In this document: in pieces, positions 48,927 to 61,421 of the stretch
Layout of the letters: every line of letters starts with the position of its first letter
Position numbering within the stretch: the first letter of the stretch is position 1
NCBI RefSeq assembly: GCF_000225825.1
Contig: NZ_AGBX01000003.1
Span: 62,001-126,000 of the forward strand
Reading direction: 5' to 3'
Source of the DNA: Brachybacterium squillarum M-6-3
GTDB lineage: Bacteria; Actinomycetota; Actinomycetes; Actinomycetales; Dermabacteraceae
Length of the DNA: 64,000 nucleotides
The notes under the pieces: model-generated
The model's input: only the letters and a program-made list of their open reading frames with translations
Databases searched by the model: none
What the model was told of the DNA's origin: nothing
Made by a program: the position numbers and the translations under genes

Positions 48927-48953
48927 TTGGCAGTCGACGGCCGAGAGTGCCAG
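48927..48953. promoter_or_regulatory. Second CIRCE-like element
   Basis: TTGGCAGTC (48927-48935), 9 nt, then GAGTGCCAG (48945-48953). It has the CIRCE spacing but two changes in the left arm and two in the right. It lies at or just past the expected transcription start. Confidence 0.6.
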
Positions 48954-49063
48954 AGGCTGCCAGAGGGATCCATCCCCGCTCGGCACCGCGACGACGAACG
49001 GGACCCCGGATCCCTGGACCCAGAACTCGAACCGAGTCATCTCTTCATGAAGGAGGGAGCCGC

Positions 49064-50972
<1,909 letters not shown>

Positions 50973-50997
50973 TCGACTGATCGTCCAGTCCGCCGGG

Positions 50998-51036
50998 AGG
51001 GCGGGCGCTGCGGGAGACCCCCGGAGCGCCCGCCCT
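50998..51036 (+). terminator. Terminator after groEL
   Basis: AGGGCGGGCGCT (50998-51009) pairs with AGCGCCCGCCCT (51025-51036) as a perfect 12-bp stem, followed by TCTC. Confidence 0.8.
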
Positions 51037-51114
51037 TCTCGCGTCCCCGGTCGGCGCGCCGGGTGGGGACGTCTGCCCATCGGCGCGGTGTGCCAGGTGA
51101 GGCCCCGATCCGCC

Positions 51115-51120
51115 TAAGAT
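51115..51120 (+). promoter_or_regulatory. -10 element TAAGAT upstream of the 51160 gene
   Basis: TAAGAT lies 39 nt before the GTG 51160, leaving a short leader with GAGGAG. Confidence 0.4.
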
Positions 51121-51159
51121 GAAGCCGCCCACAGGACACCGCGGCACGAGGAGGAGACG

Positions 51160-51858
51160 GTGACACCGGATCCCCGCCGCGACGACCCCGCCGAGGACAG
51201 CCGCCCCACCCGCACCTTCGGCCCCCCGCCGCAGGTCGTCGTCGGCACCCTGGTGGCAGGCCTGGTCTTCGTGGTGGTCCTCGAGTTCCTGGTCATCATC
51301 AGCTTCCTCGGGCAGCGCCTGTGGCGGAACCCGCTGATCGGCCACGACCTCGTGTTCACCCTGCCCTTCCTGGTGTGGCTCGCCGTGGCGGCCGTCGTCG
51401 TGATCGGCATGCTGCGGGTGATGACCGGCTGGCTGCAGGTCGACGAGCACGGCTTCCGCCTGCGCGCCCTCGGACGGCGCGGCGTCGCCGGCTCCTGGCA
51501 GCGGGTCGGCCGGGTGCTGGCCGTGCGCGACATCGAGCGCGGCGCGAGCCCCGCCGAGATGCTCGAGGCCGTCGAGAACGCCTACGACGGCGTCTACCTG
51601 CTGGACCAGCAGGACCGCCGGCTGCTGGCCGTCTCCAGCCGCTTCTTCGGCCCCCGCGCCCAGCAGGCCACCCTGCGCCATGCCCGCGCCGCCGGGGTGC
51701 CCGTCGAGGAGATCGACGCGATCACCGCGAAGGACCTGCGCGAGCGGGCGCCGCAGGCCCTCACGGTGCTGGACCGGCACCCCACCCTGCTGCTGCTGGG
51801 CCTGGCGCTGTTCTACCTCGCCCACAACGTGCTGACCTTCGCCATCTGGGGCCTGTGA
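51160..51858 (+). CDS. Membrane protein with PH-like region
   Basis: A 232-residue protein with two N-terminal helices (about 26-50 and 64-88), a cytoplasmic PH-like stretch starting GWLQVDEHGFRLRALGRRG, and a C-terminal helix (about 207-230). Between them lies an acidic region with EAVENAYDGVYLLDQQDRRLL. The function is unknown. GTG 51160 has GAGGAG 4 nt upstream. Its stop overlaps the next GTG (GTGA), coupling it to the pseudouridine synthase. Confidence 0.8.
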   Translation: MTPDPRRDDPAEDSRPTRTFGPPPQVVVGTLVAGLVFVVVLEFLVIISFLGQRLWRNPLIGHDLVFTLPFLVWLAVAAVVVIGMLRVMTGWLQVDEHGFRLRALGRRGVAGSWQRVGRVLAVRDIERGASPAEMLEAVENAYDGVYLLDQQDRRLLAVSSRFFGPRAQQATLRHARAAGVPVEEIDAITAKDLRERAPQALTVLDRHPTLLLLGLALFYLAHNVLTFAIWGL

Positions 51859-52865
51859 GCGCGGGCCCCGGCCGGGCCGCCCGTCGCCGGGCCCGACGTC
51901 CGCCGCCCCCGCTGTCGCAGCGGGACGGCCTGGACCCCGTGCACCACCGCCTCGGCCCCGCCGACCCCGGGGTCGGCGCCACTGCCCTGGCGGCGCTCGC
52001 GGCCCGCTTCCCGCCCCTGCTCGATCCCGCCGCCACCCCGCTCGCTCAGCGCTTCGCCGCCGGCGAGGTGGTCGACGCCCACGGGGTGCCCTGGACGGCC
52101 GGGCAGACCGTCCGCGCCGGCGACGAGCTCTGGTTCCACCGCGAGCCGGCCCCGGAGGACGTGCCCGACATCTCCCTGTCCGTGCTCCTGCACGATGAGC
52201 ACCTGCTGGTGATCGACAAGCCGCCCGGGGTGGCCACCATGCCGCGCGGCGCCCACGTGTTCGGCAGCGCCCTGGTCCGTCTGCGGCGCGCCACCGGGAT
52301 CACTGCCCTGAGCCCCGTCCACCGCCTGGACCTGCCCACCCGCGGGGTGCTCGCCTTCTCCGTGATGCCGACCGAGCGCGCCGCCTACCAGCAGCTCTTC
52401 GCCCGCGGCGAGGTCGCCAAGGAGTACCGCGCCCGGGTCGTGCCCGCGCCCGGTGCGGACCTGCCCGCGGCGGTGGGGGAGCGGACCGTCCTGGCGGACC
52501 GGCTGGAGAAGACGCGCGGGGTGCACCGCACCGACGTCGTGGCCGGGGCGCCCAACGCCGTCACCGAGGTCGAGCTGCTCGCGATCGGGTCCGACGGCAC
52601 CCGGCTGCTGTCCCTGCGCCCCCGTACCGGCCGCACCCACCAGCTGCGGGCCCAGCTCGCCGCCCGCGGCGCCCCGATCCTCGGCGACGAGCTGTACAGG
52701 GACGAGCCGGGCGGGACGTCGAGGGCCCCGGGGCAGGTCCCGGACATCCCTGGACAGGGCCTGCAGCTGCTCGCCCGGCGCCTCGCCTTCCACGACCCCG
52801 TCACCGGCCAGGAGCGCAGCCTCACCAGCGCCCAGGACCTGGATCACGGGCCCACGGGCCGCTGA
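51855..52865 (+). CDS. RluA-family pseudouridine synthase
   Basis: This 336-residue enzyme isomerises uridine to pseudouridine in rRNA or tRNA. Motif I/II VIDKPPGVATMP and HRLDLPTRGVL (catalytic Asp in HRLD) are clear, followed by KEYRARV and the C-terminal LRPRTGRTHQLRAQLAARG. The N-terminal 70 residues are Arg/Pro-rich with an S4-like segment (FAAGEVVDAHG). GTG 51855 overlaps the upstream stop. The exact target nucleotide is unknown. Confidence 0.93.
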   Translation: MSAGPGRAARRRARRPPPPLSQRDGLDPVHHRLGPADPGVGATALAALAARFPPLLDPAATPLAQRFAAGEVVDAHGVPWTAGQTVRAGDELWFHREPAPEDVPDISLSVLLHDEHLLVIDKPPGVATMPRGAHVFGSALVRLRRATGITALSPVHRLDLPTRGVLAFSVMPTERAAYQQLFARGEVAKEYRARVVPAPGADLPAAVGERTVLADRLEKTRGVHRTDVVAGAPNAVTEVELLAIGSDGTRLLSLRPRTGRTHQLRAQLAARGAPILGDELYRDEPGGTSRAPGQVPDIPGQGLQLLARRLAFHDPVTGQERSLTSAQDLDHGPTGR

Positions 52866-52934
52866 CGGCCGGTTTGGGTACCTCTGTTATCCACCAGGGG
52901 GACAAAAGCGTCCTAAACGGGTGGTCCGGGCACG

Positions 52935-52940
52935 TACGCT
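52935..52940 (+). promoter_or_regulatory. -10 element TACGCT, leaderless promoter of the 52947 gene
   Basis: TACGCT ends 6 nt before ATG 52947. The upstream 70 bp are relatively AT-rich. Confidence 0.5.
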
Positions 52941-52946
52941 GAACGG

Positions 52947-53723
52947 ATGACGGTTCAACCTCCCGCTCCGGCCGAGGACGATCCCGCCGCACCCGTGCCG
53001 CGTCGCACGCGCCAAGGGGCGGTGGTGATCGGCCCGACCGTCGGTGCCCGCTGGGGGCCGGGCGCGGTGCTCGGCCTGCCGCTGGTCGCCCTGCTGCTGT
53101 CCCCCTTCGCGGGGGCGGGGCTGGACCAGTGGCGCCGGATGCGGCTCGTGGACGGGCACGAGGGCTGGATCGAGGCCGCCCTCGCTCCCGGGTGGGCGCA
53201 GATCCTCCTCGGGGCCGCGCTGCTGTGGCTGCTGTTCGCGGTCTGGGCGCTGATGCCCATGCTCGCCACACGCCAGGTGGTGTTCTACGACGACCGCTCC
53301 GGGGAGCTGCGGCTGCGCAAGGGGCTGCGCACCCTGGGCACCGCCCGGCTCGAGCACGTCGTGCACGCGGTAGGGGAGGCCGAGCGGGGCAGCCTCGGCC
53401 GCATCGGCCTGGTGGAGGAGCCCGGGGGCGAACTGCGCGAGTGGATGGTGCCGGAGATCGGCTGGGACTCCGCGGCCTTCGACGGTCTGCGGACCCTGCA
53501 GGAGGACGCCGGCCTGCGCCCCGCCCCCGAGCGCCAGGAGCTGGTGGCCGAGGCCCGCCGCGCCCGCCGCGAGGCGCTGCACCGCGAGCTGGCGGCACGC
53601 GCCGGGATGCCCTGGCGGCCCGAGTACGCTGAGGACGAGGCCGCCTTCCAGCACGAGTTCGACCGGGTGCGACGTGTGCTCGGCGGCAAGGAGCCCGCCC
53701 AGGACGGCGACCCCCGGCCCTGA
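52947..53723 (+). CDS. Membrane protein of unknown function
   Basis: The predicted product is 258 residues. Two hydrophobic helices (about 37-55 and 78-100) precede a large cytoplasmic region. That region contains a PH-like strand pattern (VVFYDDRSGELRLRKGLRTLG) and an Arg/Ala/Glu-rich helical C-terminus (AEARRARREALHRELAARAG) likely to form a coiled coil. It sits just before a ThrE exporter but is separated by 51 nt; co-transcription is possible. The start is supported by TACGCT 6 nt upstream. Confidence 0.75.
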   Translation: MTVQPPAPAEDDPAAPVPRRTRQGAVVIGPTVGARWGPGAVLGLPLVALLLSPFAGAGLDQWRRMRLVDGHEGWIEAALAPGWAQILLGAALLWLLFAVWALMPMLATRQVVFYDDRSGELRLRKGLRTLGTARLEHVVHAVGEAERGSLGRIGLVEEPGGELREWMVPEIGWDSAAFDGLRTLQEDAGLRPAPERQELVAEARRARREALHRELAARAGMPWRPEYAEDEAAFQHEFDRVRRVLGGKEPAQDGDPRP

Positions 53724-53774
53724 GCCGGCCGCCGTCGGCGGCGGGGCGAGGCGCTCGACGGCCGGAGGAGCACG

Positions 53775-56784
<3,010 letters not shown>

Positions 56785-56850
56785 CCCCGGCACCGGGCGA
56801 CGCGCCGTCCCCGCGTCCGACCCCCGGCAGGCGTCGGTCCCGCCGGGCCT

Positions 56851-56923
56851 TCCACCGAACGCACTCAGGTGGCAGGTGAGGTGCGCTATGCACGCCACCT
56901 GCCACCTGGGTGCATCGGATGGA
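56851..56923. repeat. Long imperfect palindrome C (73 bp)
   Basis: Arms 56851-56885 and 56891-56923 pair over about 30 of 34 positions. The cores are CAGGTGGCAGGTG and CACCTGCCACCTG, with TCCA/TGGA ends. The centre is CTATG. It lies between convergent guaB and the VOC gene. Confidence 0.8.
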
Positions 56924-56957
56924 CAGCCCTTCTCGGTGACTAGGCCGGCGACGGGGC

Positions 56958-57386
56958 TCAGTCGGAGGTGGCGGCGCCGTCGGGATCGCTGCCGTGCTCG
57001 AAGCCGAGCAGCCAGGTCACCCCGAAACGGTCCGTGACCACGCCGTCCGAGGCGCCCCAGGGGCGACGGCTCAGCGGCTCGCGCACCTCCCCGGCTTCCG
57101 CGAGCGCCGCGAACCAGGTGCGCAGCGTCGCCGGCTCCGCATGGCCGAGCAGCGACATCATCAGGCCGGTGACGTGGAGGGAGGCGTCACCTTCCGCAGC
57201 ATCCGCGGCGTACAGCTGCACGGGCCCGTGCAGCAACCCGTGCGCGACGGCCTCGGCGGGGCCGTCGGTGCGGGAGAACTCGGCGTAGGTGTTCACCGCC
57301 ACCTCCCCGCCGAAGACGGCTGCGTAGGCCTCGAGAGCCTCCCGGGCGGTGCCGGGGAACATCAGGTACGGGGTGGGTGCGCTCAT
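56958..57386 (-). CDS. VOC-superfamily (PhnB-type) protein
   Basis: A 142-residue vicinal-oxygen-chelate fold protein of the PhnB/3-demethylubiquinone-methyltransferase-like group (PYLMFPGTAREALEAYAAVFGGE, then RPWGASDGVVTDRFGVTWLLGF). These proteins form dimers with a small-molecule pocket; the metal ligands are poorly conserved here and function is unknown. TACCCT lies 6 nt before ATG 57386. Upstream in-frame extensions lack homology. Confidence 0.88.
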   Translation of the reverse strand: MSAPTPYLMFPGTAREALEAYAAVFGGEVAVNTYAEFSRTDGPAEAVAHGLLHGPVQLYAADAAEGDASLHVTGLMMSLLGHAEPATLRTWFAALAEAGEVREPLSRRPWGASDGVVTDRFGVTWLLGFEHGSDPDGAATSD

Positions 57387-57392
57387 GGCGTG

Positions 57393-57398
57393 AGGGTA
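57393..57398 (-). promoter_or_regulatory. -10 element TACCCT, leaderless promoter of the VOC gene
   Basis: TACCCT (minus strand) ends 6 nt before ATG 57386. Confidence 0.5.
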
Positions 57399-57496
57399 TG
57401 CCGGGCCGCCAGCCCGGTCCACCGCCCGGGCCCTGGTGCCGCGCCGACCTCGCGGGTGGCGCCCCCACCCGTGTCGCGCCTCTTCCTGCCCCGGCG

Positions 57497-57575
57497 CTGT
57501 CCACCAGATGGAGCGTGAGCGACAGCGCCTGCCGTATACGGAGGCGCTGTCGCTCACAATCCATCTCAAGGACAG
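57497..57575. repeat. Long imperfect palindrome D (79 bp)
   Basis: Arms of about 39-40 nt (57497-57536 and 57537-57575) meet at CCGTA|TACGG. The long match GTGAGCGACAGCGCCT is perfect; AGATGGA and CTGTCC near the ends also match, with one bulged base. Unlike the others it lies between divergent genes (VOC and exonuclease), so a terminator role is unlikely. Confidence 0.85.
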
Positions 57576-57657
57576 GCCCCCGTGGGCCGGGCCTGGGCGT
57601 GCGCCGTGGCCGTGGCCCGGAGGTCTGGTGGCGGGCTCGTTGGTCAGGGGCGCGGCC

Positions 57658-57663
57658 TAGGGT
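57658..57663 (+). promoter_or_regulatory. -10 element TAGGGT, leaderless promoter of the exonuclease
   Basis: TAGGGT ends 6 nt before ATG 57670. Confidence 0.5.
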
Positions 57664-57669
57664 GGGGCC

Positions 57670-58413
57670 ATGAGCACCGCCGCCGCCCCTGCCCCCGCCG
57701 ACCGCGCCGCCGGGTCCTGGATCCAGCGCCCCCTGCTGGGCTTCGACACCGAGACCACCGGAACCGACGTCGCCTCCGACCGCATCGTCACCGTGGCGCT
57801 CGTGCACTCCGTGGGGGCGGGCCGCGAGCAGGAGACCGTCGCGACCTGGCTGATCGACCCCGGCGTTCCCATGCCCGAGGGGGCGCAGGCGGTGCACGGC
57901 ATCAGCGCCGAGCACGCGGCCGCCCACGGCATGGCCCCCGCCGCGGCGCTGGAGGAGGTGGCCTCGATGCTCGCCGACTCCCTCGGCCAGGACGTCCCGG
58001 TGGTGGCCTTCAACGCCTCCTTCGACCTGCAGATCCTCGAGAACGAGCTGCGCCGTCACCAGCTCCCCACCCTCGCCGAGCGGCTGGGCCACGACATCGT
58101 CCCCGTGATCGACCCGCTGGTGATCGACCGCGGCGTGGACCGCTACCGCAAGGGCAAGCGCAAGCTGGTGGACCTGCTCGAGCACTACGGGATCCAGCAG
58201 GACGGGCGTCTGCACACCGCCGACGTCGACGTCTCCAGCACCCTGGACGTGCTGCGCGCCATCGTCGACGCGCACCCCAAGGTCGGTGCCTCCAGCCTGG
58301 AGGACCTGCACCGCGAGCAGATCGCCTGGCACCGCGCCTGGGCCGAGAACTTCAACCAGTTCCTCGAGCGCAAGGGCAAGACCCCGGACGTGCCGCTGAG
58401 CCGGCCCTTCTGA
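57670..58413 (+). CDS. DnaQ-like 3'-5' exonuclease
   Basis: A 247-residue DEDD-family exonuclease related to DNA polymerase III epsilon. Exo I is GFDTETTGTD (about 23-32), exo II NASFDLQILENEL and exo III HTADVDVSSTLDV with the catalytic His and Asp. It may act in proofreading, repair or RNA turnover; no polymerase domain is attached. TAGGGT lies 6 nt before ATG 57670. Confidence 0.93.
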   Translation: MSTAAAPAPADRAAGSWIQRPLLGFDTETTGTDVASDRIVTVALVHSVGAGREQETVATWLIDPGVPMPEGAQAVHGISAEHAAAHGMAPAAALEEVASMLADSLGQDVPVVAFNASFDLQILENELRRHQLPTLAERLGHDIVPVIDPLVIDRGVDRYRKGKRKLVDLLEHYGIQQDGRLHTADVDVSSTLDVLRAIVDAHPKVGASSLEDLHREQIAWHRAWAENFNQFLERKGKTPDVPLSRPF

Positions 58414-58480
58414 GCCGGCGCCCTGCGGTGGCGTGTCGGCCCAGGTGAGGGGCCGGCGGGCGCGGCGTCTGCCCCGCCGG

Positions 58481-58486
58481 TAGACT
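58481..58486 (+). promoter_or_regulatory. -10 element TAGACT, leaderless promoter of guaB3
   Basis: TAGACT ends 7 nt before GTG 58494, favouring the GTG over ATG 58497. Confidence 0.5.
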
Positions 58487-58493
58487 GCCTCGC

Positions 58494-59606
58494 GTGATGA
58501 GCGAGATCGAGATCGGCCGGAACAAGCGCGGACGCCGCAGCTACAGCTTCGACGACGTCGCGGTGGTGCCCTCCCGGCGCACCCGCGACCCCGAGGACGT
58601 CTCGACCGCCTGGCAGGTGGACGCCTACCACTTCGACATCCCCATCTTCGCCGCCCCGATGGACTCCTTCATGTCCCCGGAGATGGCGATCGAGCTGGGC
58701 CGTCACGGCGGCCTCGGCGTGCTGGACCTCGAGGGCCTGTGGACCCGCTACGAGGACCCCACCGCCGCCTACGAGCGCATCGCCACCGCCTCCGAGGAGG
58801 ACACCGTCGCCGTGATGCGCGAGGTGTACGCCGAGGGCGTGAAGTCCGAGCTGATCCGCGACCGCCTCCAGCAGCTCCGCGACGCCGGGGTCACCGCCGC
58901 CGGCTCGCTGTCCCCGCAGCGCACCCAGGAGCACTGGAAGACCGTGGTCGACGCCGGGGTGGACCTGTTCTTCATCCGCGGCACCACCGTCTCCGCCGAG
59001 CACGTCTCCTCCGACCGGGAGCCGCTGAACCTCAAGCGCTTCATCTACGAGCTGGACGTGCCCGTGATCGTCGGCGGCTGCGCCACCTACACCGCGGCCC
59101 TGCACCTCATGCGCACCGGCGCCGCGGGCGTGCTGGTCGGCTTCGGCGGCGGCGCCTCCCAGACCACCCGCGAGACCCTCGGCATCCAGGTGCCGCTCGC
59201 GACCGCCGTGGCCGACGTCGCCGCCGCCCGCCGCGACTACATGGACGAGTCCGGCGGCCGCTACGTGCACGTCATCGCCGACGGCGGCCTCGGCCGCTCC
59301 GGCGACCTGGTCAAGGCCATCGCCTGCGGCGCCGACGGACTGATGGTCGGCGCCGCCCTCGCCCGCGCCGAGGAGGCCCCGGGCCGCGGCCACCACTGGG
59401 GCAATGAGGCGATCCACCAGACCCTCACCCGTGGCCACCGGGTCGAGGTCGGCACCGTCGCCCCGCTGGAGCAGATCCTCTTCGGCCCCTCCATCTCGGC
59501 CGACGGCACCACCAACCTGATCGGCGCCCTGCGCCACGCGATGGCCACCACCGGCTACACGGACCTCAAGGAGCTGCAGCGCATCGAGGTCGTCACGACC
59601 TCCTGA
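58494..59606 (+). CDS. guaB3: GuaB3 family IMP dehydrogenase-like protein
   Basis: This 370-residue protein is an IMPDH-fold TIM barrel without CBS domains. It follows the actinobacterial GuaB3 pattern: SFDDVAVVPSRRTRDPEDVS at the N-terminus, the active-site stretch FFIRGTTVSAEHVSSDREPLNLKRFI and RDYMDESGGRYVHVIADGG. The IMPDH Cys loop is absent, so true IMP oxidation is doubtful. In cyanobacteria a GuaB3 works as a GMP reductase; whether that applies here is unknown. The leaderless GTG 58494 is chosen. Confidence 0.93.
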   Translation: MMSEIEIGRNKRGRRSYSFDDVAVVPSRRTRDPEDVSTAWQVDAYHFDIPIFAAPMDSFMSPEMAIELGRHGGLGVLDLEGLWTRYEDPTAAYERIATASEEDTVAVMREVYAEGVKSELIRDRLQQLRDAGVTAAGSLSPQRTQEHWKTVVDAGVDLFFIRGTTVSAEHVSSDREPLNLKRFIYELDVPVIVGGCATYTAALHLMRTGAAGVLVGFGGGASQTTRETLGIQVPLATAVADVAAARRDYMDESGGRYVHVIADGGLGRSGDLVKAIACGADGLMVGAALARAEEAPGRGHHWGNEAIHQTLTRGHRVEVGTVAPLEQILFGPSISADGTTNLIGALRHAMATTGYTDLKELQRIEVVTTS

Positions 59607-59615
59607 CCCGCTTCG

Positions 59616-59660
59616 CACGCGACCCCGGGACGCCGCCGCACGGCGCCCGGGGTCGCCGTG
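59616..59660 (+). terminator. Terminator after guaB3
   Basis: GCGACCCCGGG (59619-59629) pairs with CCCGGGGTCGC (59646-59656). The inner GCCG/CGGC extends the stem and a bulged outer CAC/GTG pairing is possible. Confidence 0.75.
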
Positions 59661-59741
59661 TGTCCACGCAGATCCGAGGGTCCCGGCGGCGCTGATCCCG
59701 GTGTCCTCGGCCCCTGCCCAGTATTCGCGTGCTCCGTGTTG

Positions 59742-59747
59742 CATAAT
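59742..59747 (+). promoter_or_regulatory. -10 element CATAAT upstream of the heme oxygenase gene
   Basis: CATAAT (in TTGCATAATTGC) is the closest match to TATAAT in this stretch. The -35 is weak. It would give a leader of about 140 nt. Confidence 0.4.
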
Positions 59748-59821
59748 TGCTCGGGGCGGCCCGGCCGTGCCGAGCGGGGAATCCGGTCGGAGACGTGCCC
59801 GGCGGCCTCTGCGGGGAGATC

Positions 59822-59899
59822 ATGGTTCTGACACTGCGTCAGAAAAGCGAGCCCTCGGATCCCGACGCCTCCGGATCACCCGGGAGGACCGCATCATGA
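59822..59899 (+). CDS. Small upstream ORF coupled to the heme oxygenase gene
   Basis: This ORF encodes 25 residues (MVLTLRQKSEPSDPDASG and so on). Its stop TGA overlaps the ATG of the heme oxygenase gene, an ATGA coupling. GGGGAG lies just 3 nt before the ATG, an unusually short spacing. The 59826-59844 inverted repeat falls inside its first codons. It could be a leader peptide or an accidental ORF. Confidence 0.3.
   Translation: MVLTLRQKSEPSDPDASGSPGRTAS
59826..59844. promoter_or_regulatory. 19-bp inverted repeat TTCTGACACTGCGTCAGAA, possible operator
   Basis: Perfect 7-bp arms (59826-59832 and 59838-59844) with a 5-nt centre lie 52 nt before the heme oxygenase ATG. It does not match the DtxR iron box. 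Confidence 0.5.
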
Positions 59900-60534
59900 C
59901 CGACGCCCCCGCCTTCTCCGTCCTCCTCCGCGAGGCCACCCGCACCGACCACGGCGACGCCGAGAACCGCGGCTTCATCACCCGGCTGATGGGCGGGGAG
60001 CTCGCCGAGGCCGACGACTGACGCCTGCTCGAGCAGTACCTGCCGATCTACGCCACGCTGGAGGAGCGGATGCGACAGATCGCGGCCGTCGATCCCCTCG
60101 CCGCCTCCGTGCACGATCCCCGCCTCGAGCGCTCCGCCGCGATCCGCGCCGACCTCGCCGCCCGCTTCGGCGAGGGCCACACCCCGGCACCCCCGCTGCC
60201 CGCCACCGAGCGCTACACCGCCCGGCTCGCCATCGCGGACACCCCCGCCCTCGTCGCCCACCACTACCTGCGCTACCCCGGGGACCTCTCCGGGGGCCAG
60301 GCCATCGGCGCGCTCGTCGCCCGGCACTACGGGGTGCCCGCCGAGCAGCTGAGTATGTGGGACTTCTGGGCGGTCGGCGCCCCGAAACGGGTCGAGGACC
60401 GCTATCGCGACTCCCTCGACCGGATCACGGATCCCGCCGTGCAGCAGGCGGTCATCGCTGAGGCGGTGCATGGCTTCGCCCTGGCCGCGGATCTCTTCGA
60501 GGACCCTCTCCCGCTGACGCGTACCGGAGACGCG
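59896..60534 (+). pseudogene. Heme oxygenase, broken by an in-frame TGA and lacking its native stop
   Basis: The sequence is clearly a HmuO-type heme oxygenase, which would free iron from heme to biliverdin. The proximal heme His region is ATRTDHGDAENRGF and the distal-helix motif is YLRYPGDLSGGQ. After residue 41 (AEADD) an in-frame TGA at 60019-60021 interrupts the frame, then RLLEQYLPIYATLEERM continues the same protein. At the 3' end there is no stop: the frame passes EDPLPLTRTG through the terminator hairpin and ends only at 60633. GGGAGGACC precedes ATG 59896. Function is probably lost unless the TGA is misread or is a sequencing error. Confidence 0.8.
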
Positions 60535-60577
60535 CCGAGGCCCCGCCTCCCGCGGTGCGGGACGGCCGGGGCCTCGG
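60535..60577. terminator. Terminator between heme oxygenase and the membrane gene
   Basis: CCGAGGCCCCG (60535-60545) pairs perfectly with CGGGGCCTCGG (60567-60577); the inner CCCGC/GCGGG extends the stem. It separates convergent genes. Confidence 0.75.
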
Positions 60578-60610
60578 GGACGGGGCGAATGCGCGGCGCG
60601 CGGACCGGGA

Positions 60611-61255
60611 TCAGGAGCGCACGCGGGCGATGACCCCCCAGACCAGCAGGATGAAGGACAGCGTGCCGAGCCCGATGGGGATCAGCAGCCCGGCCCCCAT
60701 GCCGAGTGCCGTGCCCGCCATGCCGTAGTCCAGGACCGCGACCGAGGTGGTGCCGGTGCATTCCACGGTGATCTCCTGCGCTCCGTAGGCGGAGACGTCG
60801 TGGATCTCGACGTACTCGACACCGTCGATGTCGCCGAGGCTGATGTCGTCGTCGGCGGTGTCGTCCACCTGGATGTCCTGGCCGTCGATCTCACAGGACG
60901 CACCGGCGACCTCGTCGGCCGGGACGCCCACGCCGTGCAGGGAGAAGGACGACGCGCTGAAGGTGCCGCTGTCGGAGCCGATCACCTGCGGGGTGGTGGA
61001 GGCGACGGAGATTCCGGCGACAAGGATCCCGACGACCAGGGGCATCACGAACAGCCCGATGAAGTTCAGCACCATGCCGATCGACCCGACAATGATGCGC
61101 TTGATCCCGCGGCGCTTGCGCGGCGGAGCCGGGTGGCCGCCTCCCGGGCCGGGGTAGCCGCCGCCGGCGGCGGGGTAGCCCTGCGGGCTCGCGTAGCCGG
61201 GCTGCGAGGACGGGTAGCCCTGTTGCGGGGACTGGTACGGGCTGGGGTAGGACAT
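60611..61255 (-). CDS. Membrane protein with Tyr/Pro/Gly-rich N-terminus
   Basis: A 214-residue protein. The N-terminal 45 residues are low-complexity repeats of YPS/YQS/QGYP/GYP type. Two membrane helices follow (about 58-80 and 188-210), enclosing an extracytoplasmic domain of about 105 residues with two Cys (ASCEIDGQ and ECTGT) that could be disulfide bonded. The function is unknown. GAAGGAG lies 5 nt before ATG 61255. Confidence 0.8.
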   Translation of the reverse strand: MSYPSPYQSPQQGYPSSQPGYASPQGYPAAGGGYPGPGGGHPAPPRKRRGIKRIIVGSIGMVLNFIGLFVMPLVVGILVAGISVASTTPQVIGSDSGTFSASSFSLHGVGVPADEVAGASCEIDGQDIQVDDTADDDISLGDIDGVEYVEIHDVSAYGAQEITVECTGTTSVAVLDYGMAGTALGMGAGLLIPIGLGTLSFILLVWGVIARVRS

Positions 61256-61409
61256 GGTGTCTCCTTCGTCGGCCGGCCGTCGGAACGGTCCGGTCCGAGG
61301 GGTGGCCCGCGGGGGAGGGCCGAGGTGCGGATGGGCGGTGATCCCCCGATCGCCGCGTGCCGCCGAGACTACCCAGCCATGCCTGCCGCCACGAGCGCCG
61401 CGCATGGGG

Positions 61410-61415
61410 AAGACT
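61410..61415 (+). promoter_or_regulatory. -10-like element AAGACT upstream of the GNAT gene
   Basis: AAGACT ends 6 nt before ATG 61422, in the same geometry as other leaderless starts here. Confidence 0.4.
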
Positions 61416-61421
61416 CCCCTC

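Noticed and set aside
52887-52895. DnaA-box-like TTATCCACC near 52.9 kb
   Set aside because: It is a single box with one mismatch, with no cluster, no AT-rich unwinding region and no dnaA/dnaN nearby, so not an origin.
60019-60021. TGA as selenocysteine codon in heme oxygenase
   Set aside because: The family has no catalytic Cys/Sec at this position and no SECIS-type hairpin was seen directly downstream; a nonsense change is simpler.
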